NCBI RefSeq assembly: GCF_003635165.1
Contig: NZ_ML058599.1
Span: forward strand, 1 to 64,000
DNA: 64,000 nucleotides
Source of the DNA: Burkholderia sp. Nafp2/4-1b
GTDB lineage: Bacteria; Pseudomonadota; Gammaproteobacteria; Burkholderiales; Burkholderiaceae
Direction: 5' to 3'
Below the pieces are notes generated by a model. The model saw nothing but the letters and a program-made list of their open reading frames with translations, had not been told where the DNA came from and searched no databases. Below, one piece after another: positions 35,061 through 44,092 of this stretch. Position 1 is the first letter of the stretch. Every line of letters starts with the position of its first letter. The position numbers and the translations under genes are program-made.

Positions 35061-35239
35061 CGCGGGCTGTTCTGATCGCCCTAAAGATAAGGTCTCCTAT
35101 AAAAAAGGGCGATTCGGACGACCACGACGAAGCTCGACCTGCGGCACGCTGCCCGTCAATCCGACACACGCCGGTTCGTGCATGCGATATCGTGTGTGCG
35201 TGCCGGCGCCGTTGGTCTTTTTGCTTCGAGGTGAATCCG

Positions 35240-36217
35240 ATGAAGACGGTCGTATCGATCGTATTGGCTTGCATGGCCCTCACCGCCTGCGGCGGGGACG
35301 ACAGCGCCTCGCCGTCTGCGGGCACAGGATCCGGAGCGAGCAACGACGGCGGGACCGGTGGAACCGGCGGTTCGGGCGGCGGTACGCTCACGCTGCGCTA
35401 CGAGGCGCTGCCGGCGGCGTCGGATGCGGCAAGCTTCCTGACGCTGGTCAACGGTGAAGGCGCGAAGGGCTACCGCTACCTGAGCGACACCTACTATGCC
35501 GATGAGCGGGCGACGCGATCGATCTTCGTGAGCGACGGGGCCGCACCGACCTACACGTACCAGCTGCAGCCCGCTCAGGCCGACCTGGCCGGCTTGCTGA
35601 ATCAGGCGAATGCGCAAGGCGCCGCAGGATACCGCTACGAGGGGCCCCTCACGTACGGTGATCTCTATCGAAAGGATGGTGGAACGTCCGCCACGTACAC
35701 GTATGTGACGGCGGCGCTGCCAGCCGATCCTGCTGCGTTCGTCACGCAGGCGAACGGCCAGGGCCAAGCGGGTTTCTGGCTCGTCGGTCCGGTGATGGCG
35801 GGTTCCGGCCAGGCGAACCTGTACATGAAGAACAACGCGTCGGGCGCGACCTATGCGTACGACGCGCTGACGCCGCCGGGTAACGTCAACGACTTCGTGG
35901 CGCAGGCCAACGGCGAGGGCGCGAAGGGCTATCGCGCGAAGGGCGCGATGATGTTCGGGACGAGCGCGGCATGGGTCTACGTGAAAGACCAGACGCAATC
36001 GTCGACCTTCGCGTACCAGTCGGTCGAGAATCAGATGACCAGCGCGGGCTTCGTCCAGCAGGCAAACGATCTCGGTGCGCAGGCCAATGCGCATCTCGGC
36101 GAACTGGCGTTCACAGTGCCGCCGACGGCGGCGATGCAGATCGGGTCATTCTATTTCAAAGCCGGAAACTGCACGGGCTTCCTGTGCACGACGCTGAATC
36201 CGCTCACGCAGAACTGA
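35240..36217 (+). CDS. Lipoprotein with internal ~55-residue repeats
   Basis: A 325-residue lipoprotein. The signal peptide ends in the lipobox ALTACGGD (Cys at about residue 17), followed by a Gly/Ser/Thr-rich linker to about residue 48. The rest consists of four full and one partial repeat of about 50-55 residues, with the core F-x-x-x-x-N-x-x-G-A-x-G-Y/F-R-Y and later a T-Y-x-Y strand, seen for instance as NGEGAKGYRYLSDTYY and NAQGAAGYRYEGPLTY. I know no family name. It is probably an outer-membrane surface or periplasmic protein. GAGGTG precedes the ATG. It lies between two regulatory units, so its expression may depend on either. Confidence 0.8.
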   Translation: MKTVVSIVLACMALTACGGDDSASPSAGTGSGASNDGGTGGTGGSGGGTLTLRYEALPAASDAASFLTLVNGEGAKGYRYLSDTYYADERATRSIFVSDGAAPTYTYQLQPAQADLAGLLNQANAQGAAGYRYEGPLTYGDLYRKDGGTSATYTYVTAALPADPAAFVTQANGQGQAGFWLVGPVMAGSGQANLYMKNNASGATYAYDALTPPGNVNDFVAQANGEGAKGYRAKGAMMFGTSAAWVYVKDQTQSSTFAYQSVENQMTSAGFVQQANDLGAQANAHLGELAFTVPPTAAMQIGSFYFKAGNCTGFLCTTLNPLTQN

Positions 36218-36618
36218 GCGGCGCCACCGGCGCAACGGCATCGCGCTGATCGTGCCTGTCCGGACGCCGCGCGCGTATCGAATCGAGTGCCTCCGGTGCG
36301 CCACGTGATCCGTCGGCGCATCGTTTGCCGCCGGCGTGCTGGCGGCGTTTCTTCTCTTGCGCGGCGTGCCGCGATCTCGCGAAGCGGCTTGTCCGACCGG
36401 ACAGGGTCCTGCACCCGAAGTTGCCGCGAAAATTCGTTCTAGTTCAAAACACTCGCTCAAACGAATCGGACGTGTACTAAAAGGATAATGCACGACTGAT
36501 TTTTGCCATGTCGTTTGGCATGATCGGGATACCACTATCCCGAATGATTCCATCGTGACGTCCGGCCCGGCAGTGAATCTGTCGCGTATCCGCACGCAGG
36601 GCGCCGTCACGCCAAGCC
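36218..36618. promoter_or_regulatory. Upstream region of the first hybrid kinase, with two inverted repeats
   Basis: In this 401-base gap, the last 180 bases are AT-rich. They contain TGCCA-N7-TGGCA (36504-36520) and a perfect 8-4-8 inverted repeat TCGGGATA-CCAC-TATCCCGA (36524-36543), ending 75 bases before the kinase ATG. The spacing suits operators of a promoter for the kinase gene. No gene is seen in the gap. Confidence 0.5.
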
Positions 36619-39600
36619 ATGCCATACAGCACGCTCCAGTCCATCCGCCGCTACCAGAGCATCTCGATGTTCGGGGGCGGCATCGTCGTGACGATACTGA
36701 TCCTGATTGCCTGCGGGCTCGGGATCACGTCGATCGTGTACGGCTACCTGGACGGCGAGCGGCGCAACTTCCTGAACGGTGTCGAGGAAACCGTCGACGA
36801 GGTGCAGGTGGCGGAGGCGTCGTTCCGCAACGGCGTCTCTAACACGCAACTCATCTGGCGCGAGATCGGCGCGGCGCCGCCGGACGTCACGAAGGCGTTC
36901 TTCGCCAACGGCCAGCAGCTCGCGATCAAACCGTATCCGTCGCTGGTGGTCGGTGTGCCGGGGCAAACCGCGCAGCACGACGAGGTCGCGCGCTATCTCG
37001 CGCTGTCGTTCCTGCTGTCGCGCATCGGCGCGGCGAGCTCGATCAATCGCGGGCGCACGCTGGAGGGCTACCACTACAGCACGCGCACCGGGATGTTCGG
37101 CTTCGTGCCGCATCTGTCGCGCGACAATCCGGCGCTCGCGTCCGCCGACGCGCGCGCGCGCGTGCTCGCGGCGCTGCATATCGATTTCGACGGCCCGGCG
37201 CCGGCGTCGAACGACGGCCGTCCGCATGTGCGCTGGCTGCCGCCCTACGTGAATCCCGTGACCGGGCAGGCGCGCATCCGGATCGCGGCCGAAGCGCGTG
37301 CCGGCGGCCAGCCGTTCGCCGTGCTGGTCACCGAATACGCGCCGGAATACCTGCTGTCGTGGCTGCCCGAACGCGCGCCGGCCGGCGCGTTCTTCATCAC
37401 GTCCGCGGACAATCGCCTCATTGCGATCGATCCCGGCGTCGAGCGCACCAACGCGCTGACCGAACGCCTGCTGAAGCTCGACGTCGCGAACGGCGGCCAG
37501 GCGCCAGGCGAGCCGCTCTTTCGCGACGGTGCGATCGTGTTCCGCAGCCCGCTGGCGGCCACCGGGTGGACGATCGCGTATGCGCTGTCGTGGGCCGACG
37601 TGGCGGCCGGCATCGGCGTGCAGGCCGGCGTGCTCGCGGCGGCGACGCTCGTCGCGATCGCCGTGATGTGGCTGCTGCTCGTGCGATTCCACCGGCGCGT
37701 GCTGGTGCCGGTCTACGCGCGCTCGGCGCGCGTGTTCGACAGCGAGGCGCTGTGCCGCAGCGTGATCGCGATGGCGCCGGTCGGCATCGAACTCGTGTCG
37801 CTGTCCGACCGTCGCGTGATGCTCGCGAGCGACGCGCTCACGCAGATGCTGCAGCCGCACGGCGGCGACCACGATGCATTGTCCGCACGGGTGCTCGACA
37901 AGTACGACGCGTTCGTCGCGACCGGCGGTGCCGGCCGCACGATGATGACCGAGCTGGTGCTCGACGAACACGGCGCGTCGCCGCTGCACCTGGAGGTCAT
38001 CGCGCACAGCGCGCGCTACCAGGGCGAGGACGTGCTGATCGCGGCGTTCGCGGATACCAGCGCGCAGCGCCGCCTCGTGCATCAGCTCGAGGAAGCCGTG
38101 CGCGCGGCGGATTCCGCGAACGCGGCCAAGTCGTCGTTTCTTGCCGCGACGAGTCATGAGATCCGCACGCCGCTCAACGTGATCCTCGGCAATCTGGAGC
38201 TGCTCGAACGCACGGCGCTCGATGCATCGCAGCAGAGCCGCGTGCAGACGCTGCGCGCATCGGCCGAGGGCCTGCTCGCGATCGTCAGCGACATCCTCGA
38301 TTTTTCGAAGATCGAAGCCGGCGCGATGTCGGTCGAGTCGATCGAGTTCGACGTGATCGCCGTGATCGAGCGCGAGCTCGCGGCCTTCGCGCCGGTCGCC
38401 AAGGCGAAAGGGCTGCCGCTGTTCGCCGATATCGACGCGTGCGGCGCACAGCGGATGCGCGGCGATCCGACGCGGCTCGCGCAGGTCGTCGGCAACCTGT
38501 TGAGCAATGCGATCAAGTTCACGAGCGAGGGGCGCATCGTCGCGCGCGTGGCGGTGGGGCGAAATGCGCGCGGCGCCCCTGAACTGGCGATCAGCATCGA
38601 GGATACGGGCATCGGGATCGACGTCGCGCAGCAGGCGAGGCTGTTCAAGCCGTTCTCGCAGGTCGACGCATCGATCACGCGGCGGTATGGCGGCACGGGG
38701 CTCGGGCTCGCGCTGTGCGATCGGCTGGTCACGGCGATGGGCGGGACGATCGCCGTCGATAGCGCGCCGGGTGTCGGCAGCCGCTTCACCGTTTGCCTGC
38801 CGCTGCGCATGGGTATCGCGCCGAAATGCGCGGACGGTGCCGGCGCAGGCCGGACGCTGATCGTCGTGTCGCCGGAGGACGCGTGGCGCGCGTTCGCGTT
38901 TCCGCATCTGCGTGCATGGGGTTTCGATGTCGCGATGCATCCGAGTGCGATCGGCATTGCCGCCGGGTGCCTCGCGCGTGCTCACGCGATCGTGCTCTTC
39001 GGCGATTCCGACCAATGGCGGCGCGAGGAGCTCGACAGCCTCGGCGGCGGCACGCCCGTCGTGCTGGCCACGCCGGACGGCCCGCTGCAGCCGGATGTTG
39101 CCGGACGCGCGATTCGCGTGTCGAGCTATTCGCTGAACGGGCTGCGCACAGCAATCGAGCAGGCGCGGGACGCGACTGCCGACGCGCCGCAGGCGCTGGC
39201 TGAGCCGTATGAGCCGTATGGGCCGCGCGGCGATGTGAATGCCGGCCAACCGGCGGTGCCCGCCTCCGGCCCGCGCGCGCTGCGGGTGCTGGTTGCCGAC
39301 GATGCGTCCGTCAACGGATCGATCTTCCGCGAGCAGCTCGATGTGCTCGGCTGCGTGGTGCGGTGCGTGTCGTCCGGCGTCGCGGCGCTCGACACGGCCG
39401 CGAACGGCGCATGGGACGTGCTGTTGCTCGGTGCCGACCTGCCCGACATGCGCGCCGGCGAACTGGCGGAGGCCGTCCATGCGCGCGCGCTGCCGTGCGA
39501 CATGATTGTCGTGGCGTCGCACCTCGCGCCCGACGATGCACGGCGTTATGCGGCATCGAGCGTCGAATGCGTATTGACCAAACCTGTGACGCTGGCCGAT

Positions 39601-39723
39601 CTGCGTCGCGGCCTCACGCGCATTGCGCGTCGGCGCGGGATCGACTTCGCCGCCGGTGCGACGGGCGAGCGGGCGGCATCGAGGGCGGTGGTTGTGCCAG
39701 CATCGCACTGGCCGGGACGATAA
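36619..39723 (+). CDS. Hybrid histidine kinase with degenerate receiver
   Basis: A 1034-residue sensor kinase. Membrane helices at about 20-42 and 335-356 flank a 290-residue periplasmic sensor. A PAS-like stretch (about 375-485) is followed by HisKA with His513 in AATSHEIRTPLN, then the ATPase domain (N box LLSNAIKFT, G1 EDTGIGI, G2 GGTGLGL). A region at about 745-850 resembles a receiver with no acid pocket, like the alpha-beta-loop domain of RcsC. The last receiver keeps the acid pair (VLVADDAS) and Lys (LTKP) but has Gly938 in place of the phospho-acceptor Asp (LLLGADLPDM). It therefore cannot take phosphate by the usual route and should pass it to, or sense, another protein. First gene of the group with the response regulator and second kinase. 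Confidence 0.92.
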   Translation: MPYSTLQSIRRYQSISMFGGGIVVTILILIACGLGITSIVYGYLDGERRNFLNGVEETVDEVQVAEASFRNGVSNTQLIWREIGAAPPDVTKAFFANGQQLAIKPYPSLVVGVPGQTAQHDEVARYLALSFLLSRIGAASSINRGRTLEGYHYSTRTGMFGFVPHLSRDNPALASADARARVLAALHIDFDGPAPASNDGRPHVRWLPPYVNPVTGQARIRIAAEARAGGQPFAVLVTEYAPEYLLSWLPERAPAGAFFITSADNRLIAIDPGVERTNALTERLLKLDVANGGQAPGEPLFRDGAIVFRSPLAATGWTIAYALSWADVAAGIGVQAGVLAAATLVAIAVMWLLLVRFHRRVLVPVYARSARVFDSEALCRSVIAMAPVGIELVSLSDRRVMLASDALTQMLQPHGGDHDALSARVLDKYDAFVATGGAGRTMMTELVLDEHGASPLHLEVIAHSARYQGEDVLIAAFADTSAQRRLVHQLEEAVRAADSANAAKSSFLAATSHEIRTPLNVILGNLELLERTALDASQQSRVQTLRASAEGLLAIVSDILDFSKIEAGAMSVESIEFDVIAVIERELAAFAPVAKAKGLPLFADIDACGAQRMRGDPTRLAQVVGNLLSNAIKFTSEGRIVARVAVGRNARGAPELAISIEDTGIGIDVAQQARLFKPFSQVDASITRRYGGTGLGLALCDRLVTAMGGTIAVDSAPGVGSRFTVCLPLRMGIAPKCADGAGAGRTLIVVSPEDAWRAFAFPHLRAWGFDVAMHPSAIGIAAGCLARAHAIVLFGDSDQWRREELDSLGGGTPVVLATPDGPLQPDVAGRAIRVSSYSLNGLRTAIEQARDATADAPQALAEPYEPYGPRGDVNAGQPAVPASGPRALRVLVADDASVNGSIFREQLDVLGCVVRCVSSGVAALDTAANGAWDVLLLGADLPDMRAGELAEAVHARALPCDMIVVASHLAPDDARRYAASSVECVLTKPVTLADLRRGLTRIARRRGIDFAAGATGERAASRAVVVPASHWPGR

Positions 39724-39836
39724 AGATAAAACGCGACGTTACGGCAGCGCAGACCGCCGGGGTCAAACGGGGAAGGCAGACACGCCGCATCGGTTCGGTG
39801 CCGCGTGATTTCGACTGAAGAAGGAAGGGTAAGGCC

Positions 39837-40034
39837 GTGCGCTATATGGGAAAGGTGTTCGGGCTGCTGCTTGGATTCGCGATGTTGCCTGAGAAGTCGA
39901 GACGCGACTTCCTCACGAAGCTGAACGAATTCATGATGATGTCGCCGTCGCAGAAGCGGCGCGCCATCACCGAGTGGCAGCACGCCGCGGATGACGGGTC
40001 GGGCGACCCGGAAAAATCCGTGGTCAAACGTTAG
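39837..40034 (+). CDS. Small conserved-looking protein after the kinase
   Basis: A 65-residue basic protein, GTG start with AGGGTAAGG just upstream. It has a hydrophobic N-terminal stretch (YMGKVFGLLLGFAMLP) and a charged helical remainder with KSRRDFLTKLNEFMMM. I recognise no family. It lies 113 bases after the kinase and is followed by a long hairpin. An ATG at 39846 is an alternative start. It is probably translated, judged by start signals and codon use, but not certain. Confidence 0.5.
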   Translation: MRYMGKVFGLLLGFAMLPEKSRRDFLTKLNEFMMMSPSQKRRAITEWQHAADDGSGDPEKSVVKR

Positions 40035-40060
40035 GCGGCGAGTCCGGCCGTCCCGCGGGA

Positions 40061-40102
40061 CGCGAGCGATCGGTGGCGTGGGGGCGCCGCCGATCGCTCG
40101 CG
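40061..40102 (+). terminator. Long hairpin after the kinase/small-protein unit
   Basis: CGCGAGCGATCGG (40061-40073) pairs perfectly with 40090-40102, and GGCG with CGCC extends the stem to about 17 bp. No T-run follows, so it may be a terminator without U-tract or an mRNA-stabilising structure. It separates the first kinase from the response-regulator gene. Confidence 0.5.
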
Positions 40103-40375
40103 CGTGGGCGTCGGATCAGTGCAGGTTCATGCGGCAACACCGCGCTCGGGTGCGCCGCCCGGCGCGGATGCGATTGGATCGGATCGGTGCGGGCGCAGGC
40201 AGCCATGCCGGAGTGCACCACCGCGACGCAGAACCCGCCTATTATCTTAAAATTACGCTGCGCACCGCCTGGGTCGCTGAACACCGCAACGTAACCGTGT
40301 TGCGGGATCACCTCGAATCCTGGCGCGTCGCACAACATGGCACGTCGGGCCGCGTGTATCGGGAGAAGAATAGAG

Positions 40376-41035
40376 ATGGATGAATTTTTTGTGCGGGTGA
40401 TGGTCGCGGACGATCATCCTTCGTCCGCGCTCGGGATGTCGCAGGCACTCGCGGGCAGCAGCACGATCAAGCTGCTCGGGACTGTCTCGAATTCGACCGA
40501 TCTGGTGGCGCTGCTCGACGAGCAGCAAAGCGACGTGCTCGTCGTCGATTACGTGATGCCGGGCGGCAAGTACGGCGACGGCCTGTCGCTGCTGTCGTTC
40601 CTTCAGCGGCGCTATCCGGCGCTGCGTCTCGTGACGATCACGATGATCGACAACCCGAGCGTGCTGCTTGCGATCCAGAAGCAGGGCGTCGGGTGCATCC
40701 TGAGCAAATCCGATGCGATCTCGCACCTGGTCGGCGCGGTTCATGCGGCCTTCGTCGGTGCAAGCTACCTGTCTCCGTTCGTCAAGAAGCTGCTGGAAGA
40801 CTGCCAGCCGTCGGCCGGCACCCGCACGCTGACCGCCCGCGAGATCGAAGTCGTACGGCTTTACGGTGCCGGCCTGACGGTCGGCGAGATCGCCGTCCAG
40901 CTGCATCGCAGCAAGCAGACGATCAGCTCGCAGAAGTCGAGTGCGATGAAGAAGCTCGGCGTCGTCCGCGACGCGGACCTGATCCGCTATGCGAGCGAGG
41001 GCCAGTTGCCCGACTTGCCTGCGGCCGATGCATAG
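40376..41035 (+). CDS. NarL/RcsB-type response regulator
   Basis: A 219-residue regulator. The receiver (residues 5-125) has the acid pair in VMVADDHPSS and phospho-acceptor Asp58 in DVLVVDYVMPGG; the C-terminal LuxR-type HTH is at about 145-205 (LTAREIEVVRLYGAGLTVGEIA). The overall form is like RcsB and FixJ-type proteins. GGGAGAAG lies upstream of the ATG. It sits between two hybrid kinases; the second, with receiver and Hpt, is the natural phosphodonor. It is the probable transcriptional output for the pilus and perhaps the adhesin and polysaccharide genes downstream. Confidence 0.93.
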   Translation: MDEFFVRVMVADDHPSSALGMSQALAGSSTIKLLGTVSNSTDLVALLDEQQSDVLVVDYVMPGGKYGDGLSLLSFLQRRYPALRLVTITMIDNPSVLLAIQKQGVGCILSKSDAISHLVGAVHAAFVGASYLSPFVKKLLEDCQPSAGTRTLTAREIEVVRLYGAGLTVGEIAVQLHRSKQTISSQKSSAMKKLGVVRDADLIRYASEGQLPDLPAADA

Positions 41036-41116
41036 GCGGGCACGCGGCGGGGCGTACCCAGTGAACCGCGCGGCGCATGACGCCGTCCCGGCGCCGAGAC
41101 GATTTCGCCGACACGT

Positions 41117-44092
41117 ATGCCCACCAAACTGAAAACGCTGATCGCGCATGCCGCCGCCGCGGGCCGCAAGCCGTTCGAGCCGGGGCGCGTGCGGCGCCAG
41201 CAGCAGACGATGCTGTACGGCAGCGGCGCGGCCATCACGGCGTTCATTCTGGTTTGCACGGTGCTTGTCGCGTGGCTCGAGGTGCACGATTACCTGGCGC
41301 AGGTGCGTTCGGCGTTTCTTCAGCGGGAGACGCGATTTTACGCAAGTCTCCGGAAGGTGGACGAAATGCTGTCGGTCCATGGCAACGGGGTCGAACAGTC
41401 GTGGAGACGCGACGTCGAGGTCGCGCCGGCCGTTCTCAGGAACCTCGACGACGGACGCGGCACGCTAACCGTGTCCGACACCGGTGGCGTCGAGCAGTTT
41501 CTCGTCCTGGCCGAGATTACCGCGGAGCGCCCGGCCGCGTCGTATGGGCGCTATCTGGCGGCGCTGATCGATCAACGTGATTCGATTACGCCACCGACCG
41601 ATCTACCCGGCGACGAACCGCTCGGCGGCTATCTGATTGGTCTGGACGGCAACTTTCTCGGTGTGCTTGGAGCGCGGCTCGTCGCGCGTGCGCAGTCGCT
41701 CGGGCTGCGGAGCGGCGGCAGCCTGCCGTCGTTGATTTCCGCGTTGATCCCGACAGGCGCACAGATCCGGAAGCCAAACGGCGTTTTCACGATCGACCGA
41801 CGCTTCGATCCGGTGATCGGGCGCTCGATCATCCGGTTCGCGCGGCGGCTGGACGACGCGAACGGTCGACCGTTAGGGTGGCTCGTCATCAATGCCGGGT
41901 ACGAGGTCGACAAGATCATGGCACCGCAATCGAGCGACGAGGACACGGCGGTGGTCGATGCGCGCAACAATATCGTGTTCGGGCGTCTGCGCGACCGGGC
42001 CATGATCGATCAGGGGTTGAGCAATGCGCACGCCCCGTTCGGCGAGCACGTGGTCGTGCGGCGAGTCGGCATGCACTTCGTCGTAAGCGACCGCTTGCCG
42101 GAGTCGCGCCTGGTGATGATGACGACCTTTTCATGGCGCAGCGTCGTGAAGGCCACGCTTGCCGGCACAAGCGCCGCGTTGGGGTTGGCAGTGACCGCCA
42201 TCGCGTTGCTGTGGGTGGGTGTGGTCATGTTCGATCGGCGTGCGCTGCGTCCCGCAAACCGTCGCGCCATCCGGTTGATCGAAAGCGAGGCGCTGAACCG
42301 CACGCTGATCCGCACGGCGCCGGCCGGACTCATGCTGCTGTCGCTCGCGAACGGCGAAACCATGGTGCGCAATGAAGCCGCCCAGGCCTATGGCGACACC
42401 GGAACGGCGCCGCCGCTCGGCAAGCGCATCTGGCAGGCCTATCAAGGCAGTATCGCGGGCGGGAGGGCGCCGCGCGTCGTCACGCACGAACTGCCGGTCG
42501 AACGCGCCGACGGCGGCACGACCTATCTCGCCGCGCAGATCGTCCGTACGCGTTTTCGCGGCGTCGACGTGCTGCTCTGCACGCTCACCGACATCACTGC
42601 GCGCAAGCTGGCCGAGGACAAGCTGCGCGAGGCACGAGAGGCCGCGGACGATGCCAACAAGGCGAAGTCGACCTTCCTCGCGACGATGAGCCACGAGATC
42701 CGCACGCCGCTGAACGCGATCGTCGGCAACCTCGAGCTGATGGAGCGCGCGCCGTTGCCGGCCGACGAGCGACGACGGCTGGCGACGGTGATCTCGTCGT
42801 CGGACGCGTTGCTGCGCATGATCAACGACGTGCTCGATCTGTCGAAGGTCGAGTCCAACCAGATGGTGCTCGAGGCCATTCCGTTCGACCTGCGTGCGAT
42901 GCTGCGCGACGTCGCGGCGATCTTTCGTCCGCTCGCCGACGCGAAGCAGCTCGTATTCGAATGCCGGATCGCGCCGGAGCTGGCCGACGGTTATGTCGGC
43001 GATCCGACCCGCCTGCGCCAGATCGTGTCGAACCTCGTCAGCAACGCGATCAAGTTCACCGAGCGCGGCAGCGTGACTATCGACGCGCATCCGGCCCCCG
43101 CCGGCCCAGCCGACGGCGTCGACATTTCGGTGCGCGACACCGGGATCGGCATTCCGCCGGAAGCGTTGCCGACGCTGTTCGACGTTTATGTGCAGACGGA
43201 TCCGTCGATCTACCGGCGCTTCGGCGGAACCGGGCTGGGGCTGCCGCTCTGCGGACGTCTCGCACGCTTGATGGGCGGCGCGCTGACGGTCGACAGCCGG
43301 CCCGGCGCGGGCACGACGTTCGTCGCGGCGCTGCCGCTGGCGGAGGCGCCGTCGGGGTGGCGCGCCGCGTTCGACGACGCGCCGGCGGCCGCGCTGCCGG
43401 TGCAGGTGGCCGACGACGACGCGCCGCTGCGCGTGCTCGTGGCGGAAGATCACCCGGCAAGCCGCGCGTTGCTGCGCGATCAGCTCGATGCGTTGCACTA
43501 CGATGCGACGATCGTGACGAACGGCATCGAGGCGATGCGCGCGTACTTCGCGCAGCCGTTCGACGTGGTGCTGACCGACCTCGGCATGCCGAAGCTCGAC
43601 GGCTTCGCGCTCGCAAATTTCCTGCGCGAGCAGGGCGCGACGGTGCCGGTGATCGCGATGACCGCGCATGCGACCGATGAGGATCGGCGACGGTGCGCGG
43701 AGGTGGGCGCTGCGGAGGTGGTGCTCAAGCCGCTGTCGATCGCGGCACTCGATGCGGTGCTGCGCCGGCACGGCCAACGCGAGCTGGCGGCGGGAGCCGA
43801 TCCGGCGATGGCGAGCGCCACGCCCGTCATGACGGACGAGATGCGCGACGCGCTGCGTACGGCGACGCAGCGCTCGCTGGCCGTGATTGACGACGCGCTG
43901 TCGCTCGATGCAATCGATCCGGTCCGGATCGAGCTGCATTCGTTGCGCGGCGGCTTCGCGCTGGCCGGCGACACGGCGGCGCGGGACGCGTGTGCCGCGA
44001 TGGAAGGAATCGTCAATGAGGGCGGAACCGACGCGCTCAGGGATCGCTGGCCGGCGTTCCGGGACGAGATCGCACGCGCCGTCGATCGCTAA
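41117..44092 (+). CDS. Hybrid histidine kinase with intact receiver and Hpt domain
   Basis: A 991-residue tripartite kinase of the BvgS/RcsC-RcsD kind. Membrane helices lie at about 33-53 and 350-372, with a 295-residue periplasmic sensor between. A PAS-like domain (about 388-500) leads to HisKA with His526 (TMSHEIRTPLN), an ATPase domain (LVSNAIKFT, RDTGIGI, GGTGLGL), a receiver with Asp821 in DVVLTDLGMPKLDG, and a C-terminal Hpt domain with His941 in IELHSLRGGFALAG. All relay residues are present, so phosphate can pass His-Asp-His to the adjacent response regulator. It lies 81 bases after that regulator, in one unit. Confidence 0.95.
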   Translation: MPTKLKTLIAHAAAAGRKPFEPGRVRRQQQTMLYGSGAAITAFILVCTVLVAWLEVHDYLAQVRSAFLQRETRFYASLRKVDEMLSVHGNGVEQSWRRDVEVAPAVLRNLDDGRGTLTVSDTGGVEQFLVLAEITAERPAASYGRYLAALIDQRDSITPPTDLPGDEPLGGYLIGLDGNFLGVLGARLVARAQSLGLRSGGSLPSLISALIPTGAQIRKPNGVFTIDRRFDPVIGRSIIRFARRLDDANGRPLGWLVINAGYEVDKIMAPQSSDEDTAVVDARNNIVFGRLRDRAMIDQGLSNAHAPFGEHVVVRRVGMHFVVSDRLPESRLVMMTTFSWRSVVKATLAGTSAALGLAVTAIALLWVGVVMFDRRALRPANRRAIRLIESEALNRTLIRTAPAGLMLLSLANGETMVRNEAAQAYGDTGTAPPLGKRIWQAYQGSIAGGRAPRVVTHELPVERADGGTTYLAAQIVRTRFRGVDVLLCTLTDITARKLAEDKLREAREAADDANKAKSTFLATMSHEIRTPLNAIVGNLELMERAPLPADERRRLATVISSSDALLRMINDVLDLSKVESNQMVLEAIPFDLRAMLRDVAAIFRPLADAKQLVFECRIAPELADGYVGDPTRLRQIVSNLVSNAIKFTERGSVTIDAHPAPAGPADGVDISVRDTGIGIPPEALPTLFDVYVQTDPSIYRRFGGTGLGLPLCGRLARLMGGALTVDSRPGAGTTFVAALPLAEAPSGWRAAFDDAPAAALPVQVADDDAPLRVLVAEDHPASRALLRDQLDALHYDATIVTNGIEAMRAYFAQPFDVVLTDLGMPKLDGFALANFLREQGATVPVIAMTAHATDEDRRRCAEVGAAEVVLKPLSIAALDAVLRRHGQRELAAGADPAMASATPVMTDEMRDALRTATQRSLAVIDDALSLDAIDPVRIELHSLRGGFALAGDTAARDACAAMEGIVNEGGTDALRDRWPAFRDEIARAVDR

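Noticed and set aside
36607..39708. A 1033-codon open frame on the minus strand opposite the first hybrid kinase
   Set aside because: It is an arginine/histidine-rich low-complexity translation with no family features, as expected from high-GC antisense. The plus strand encodes a complete kinase.
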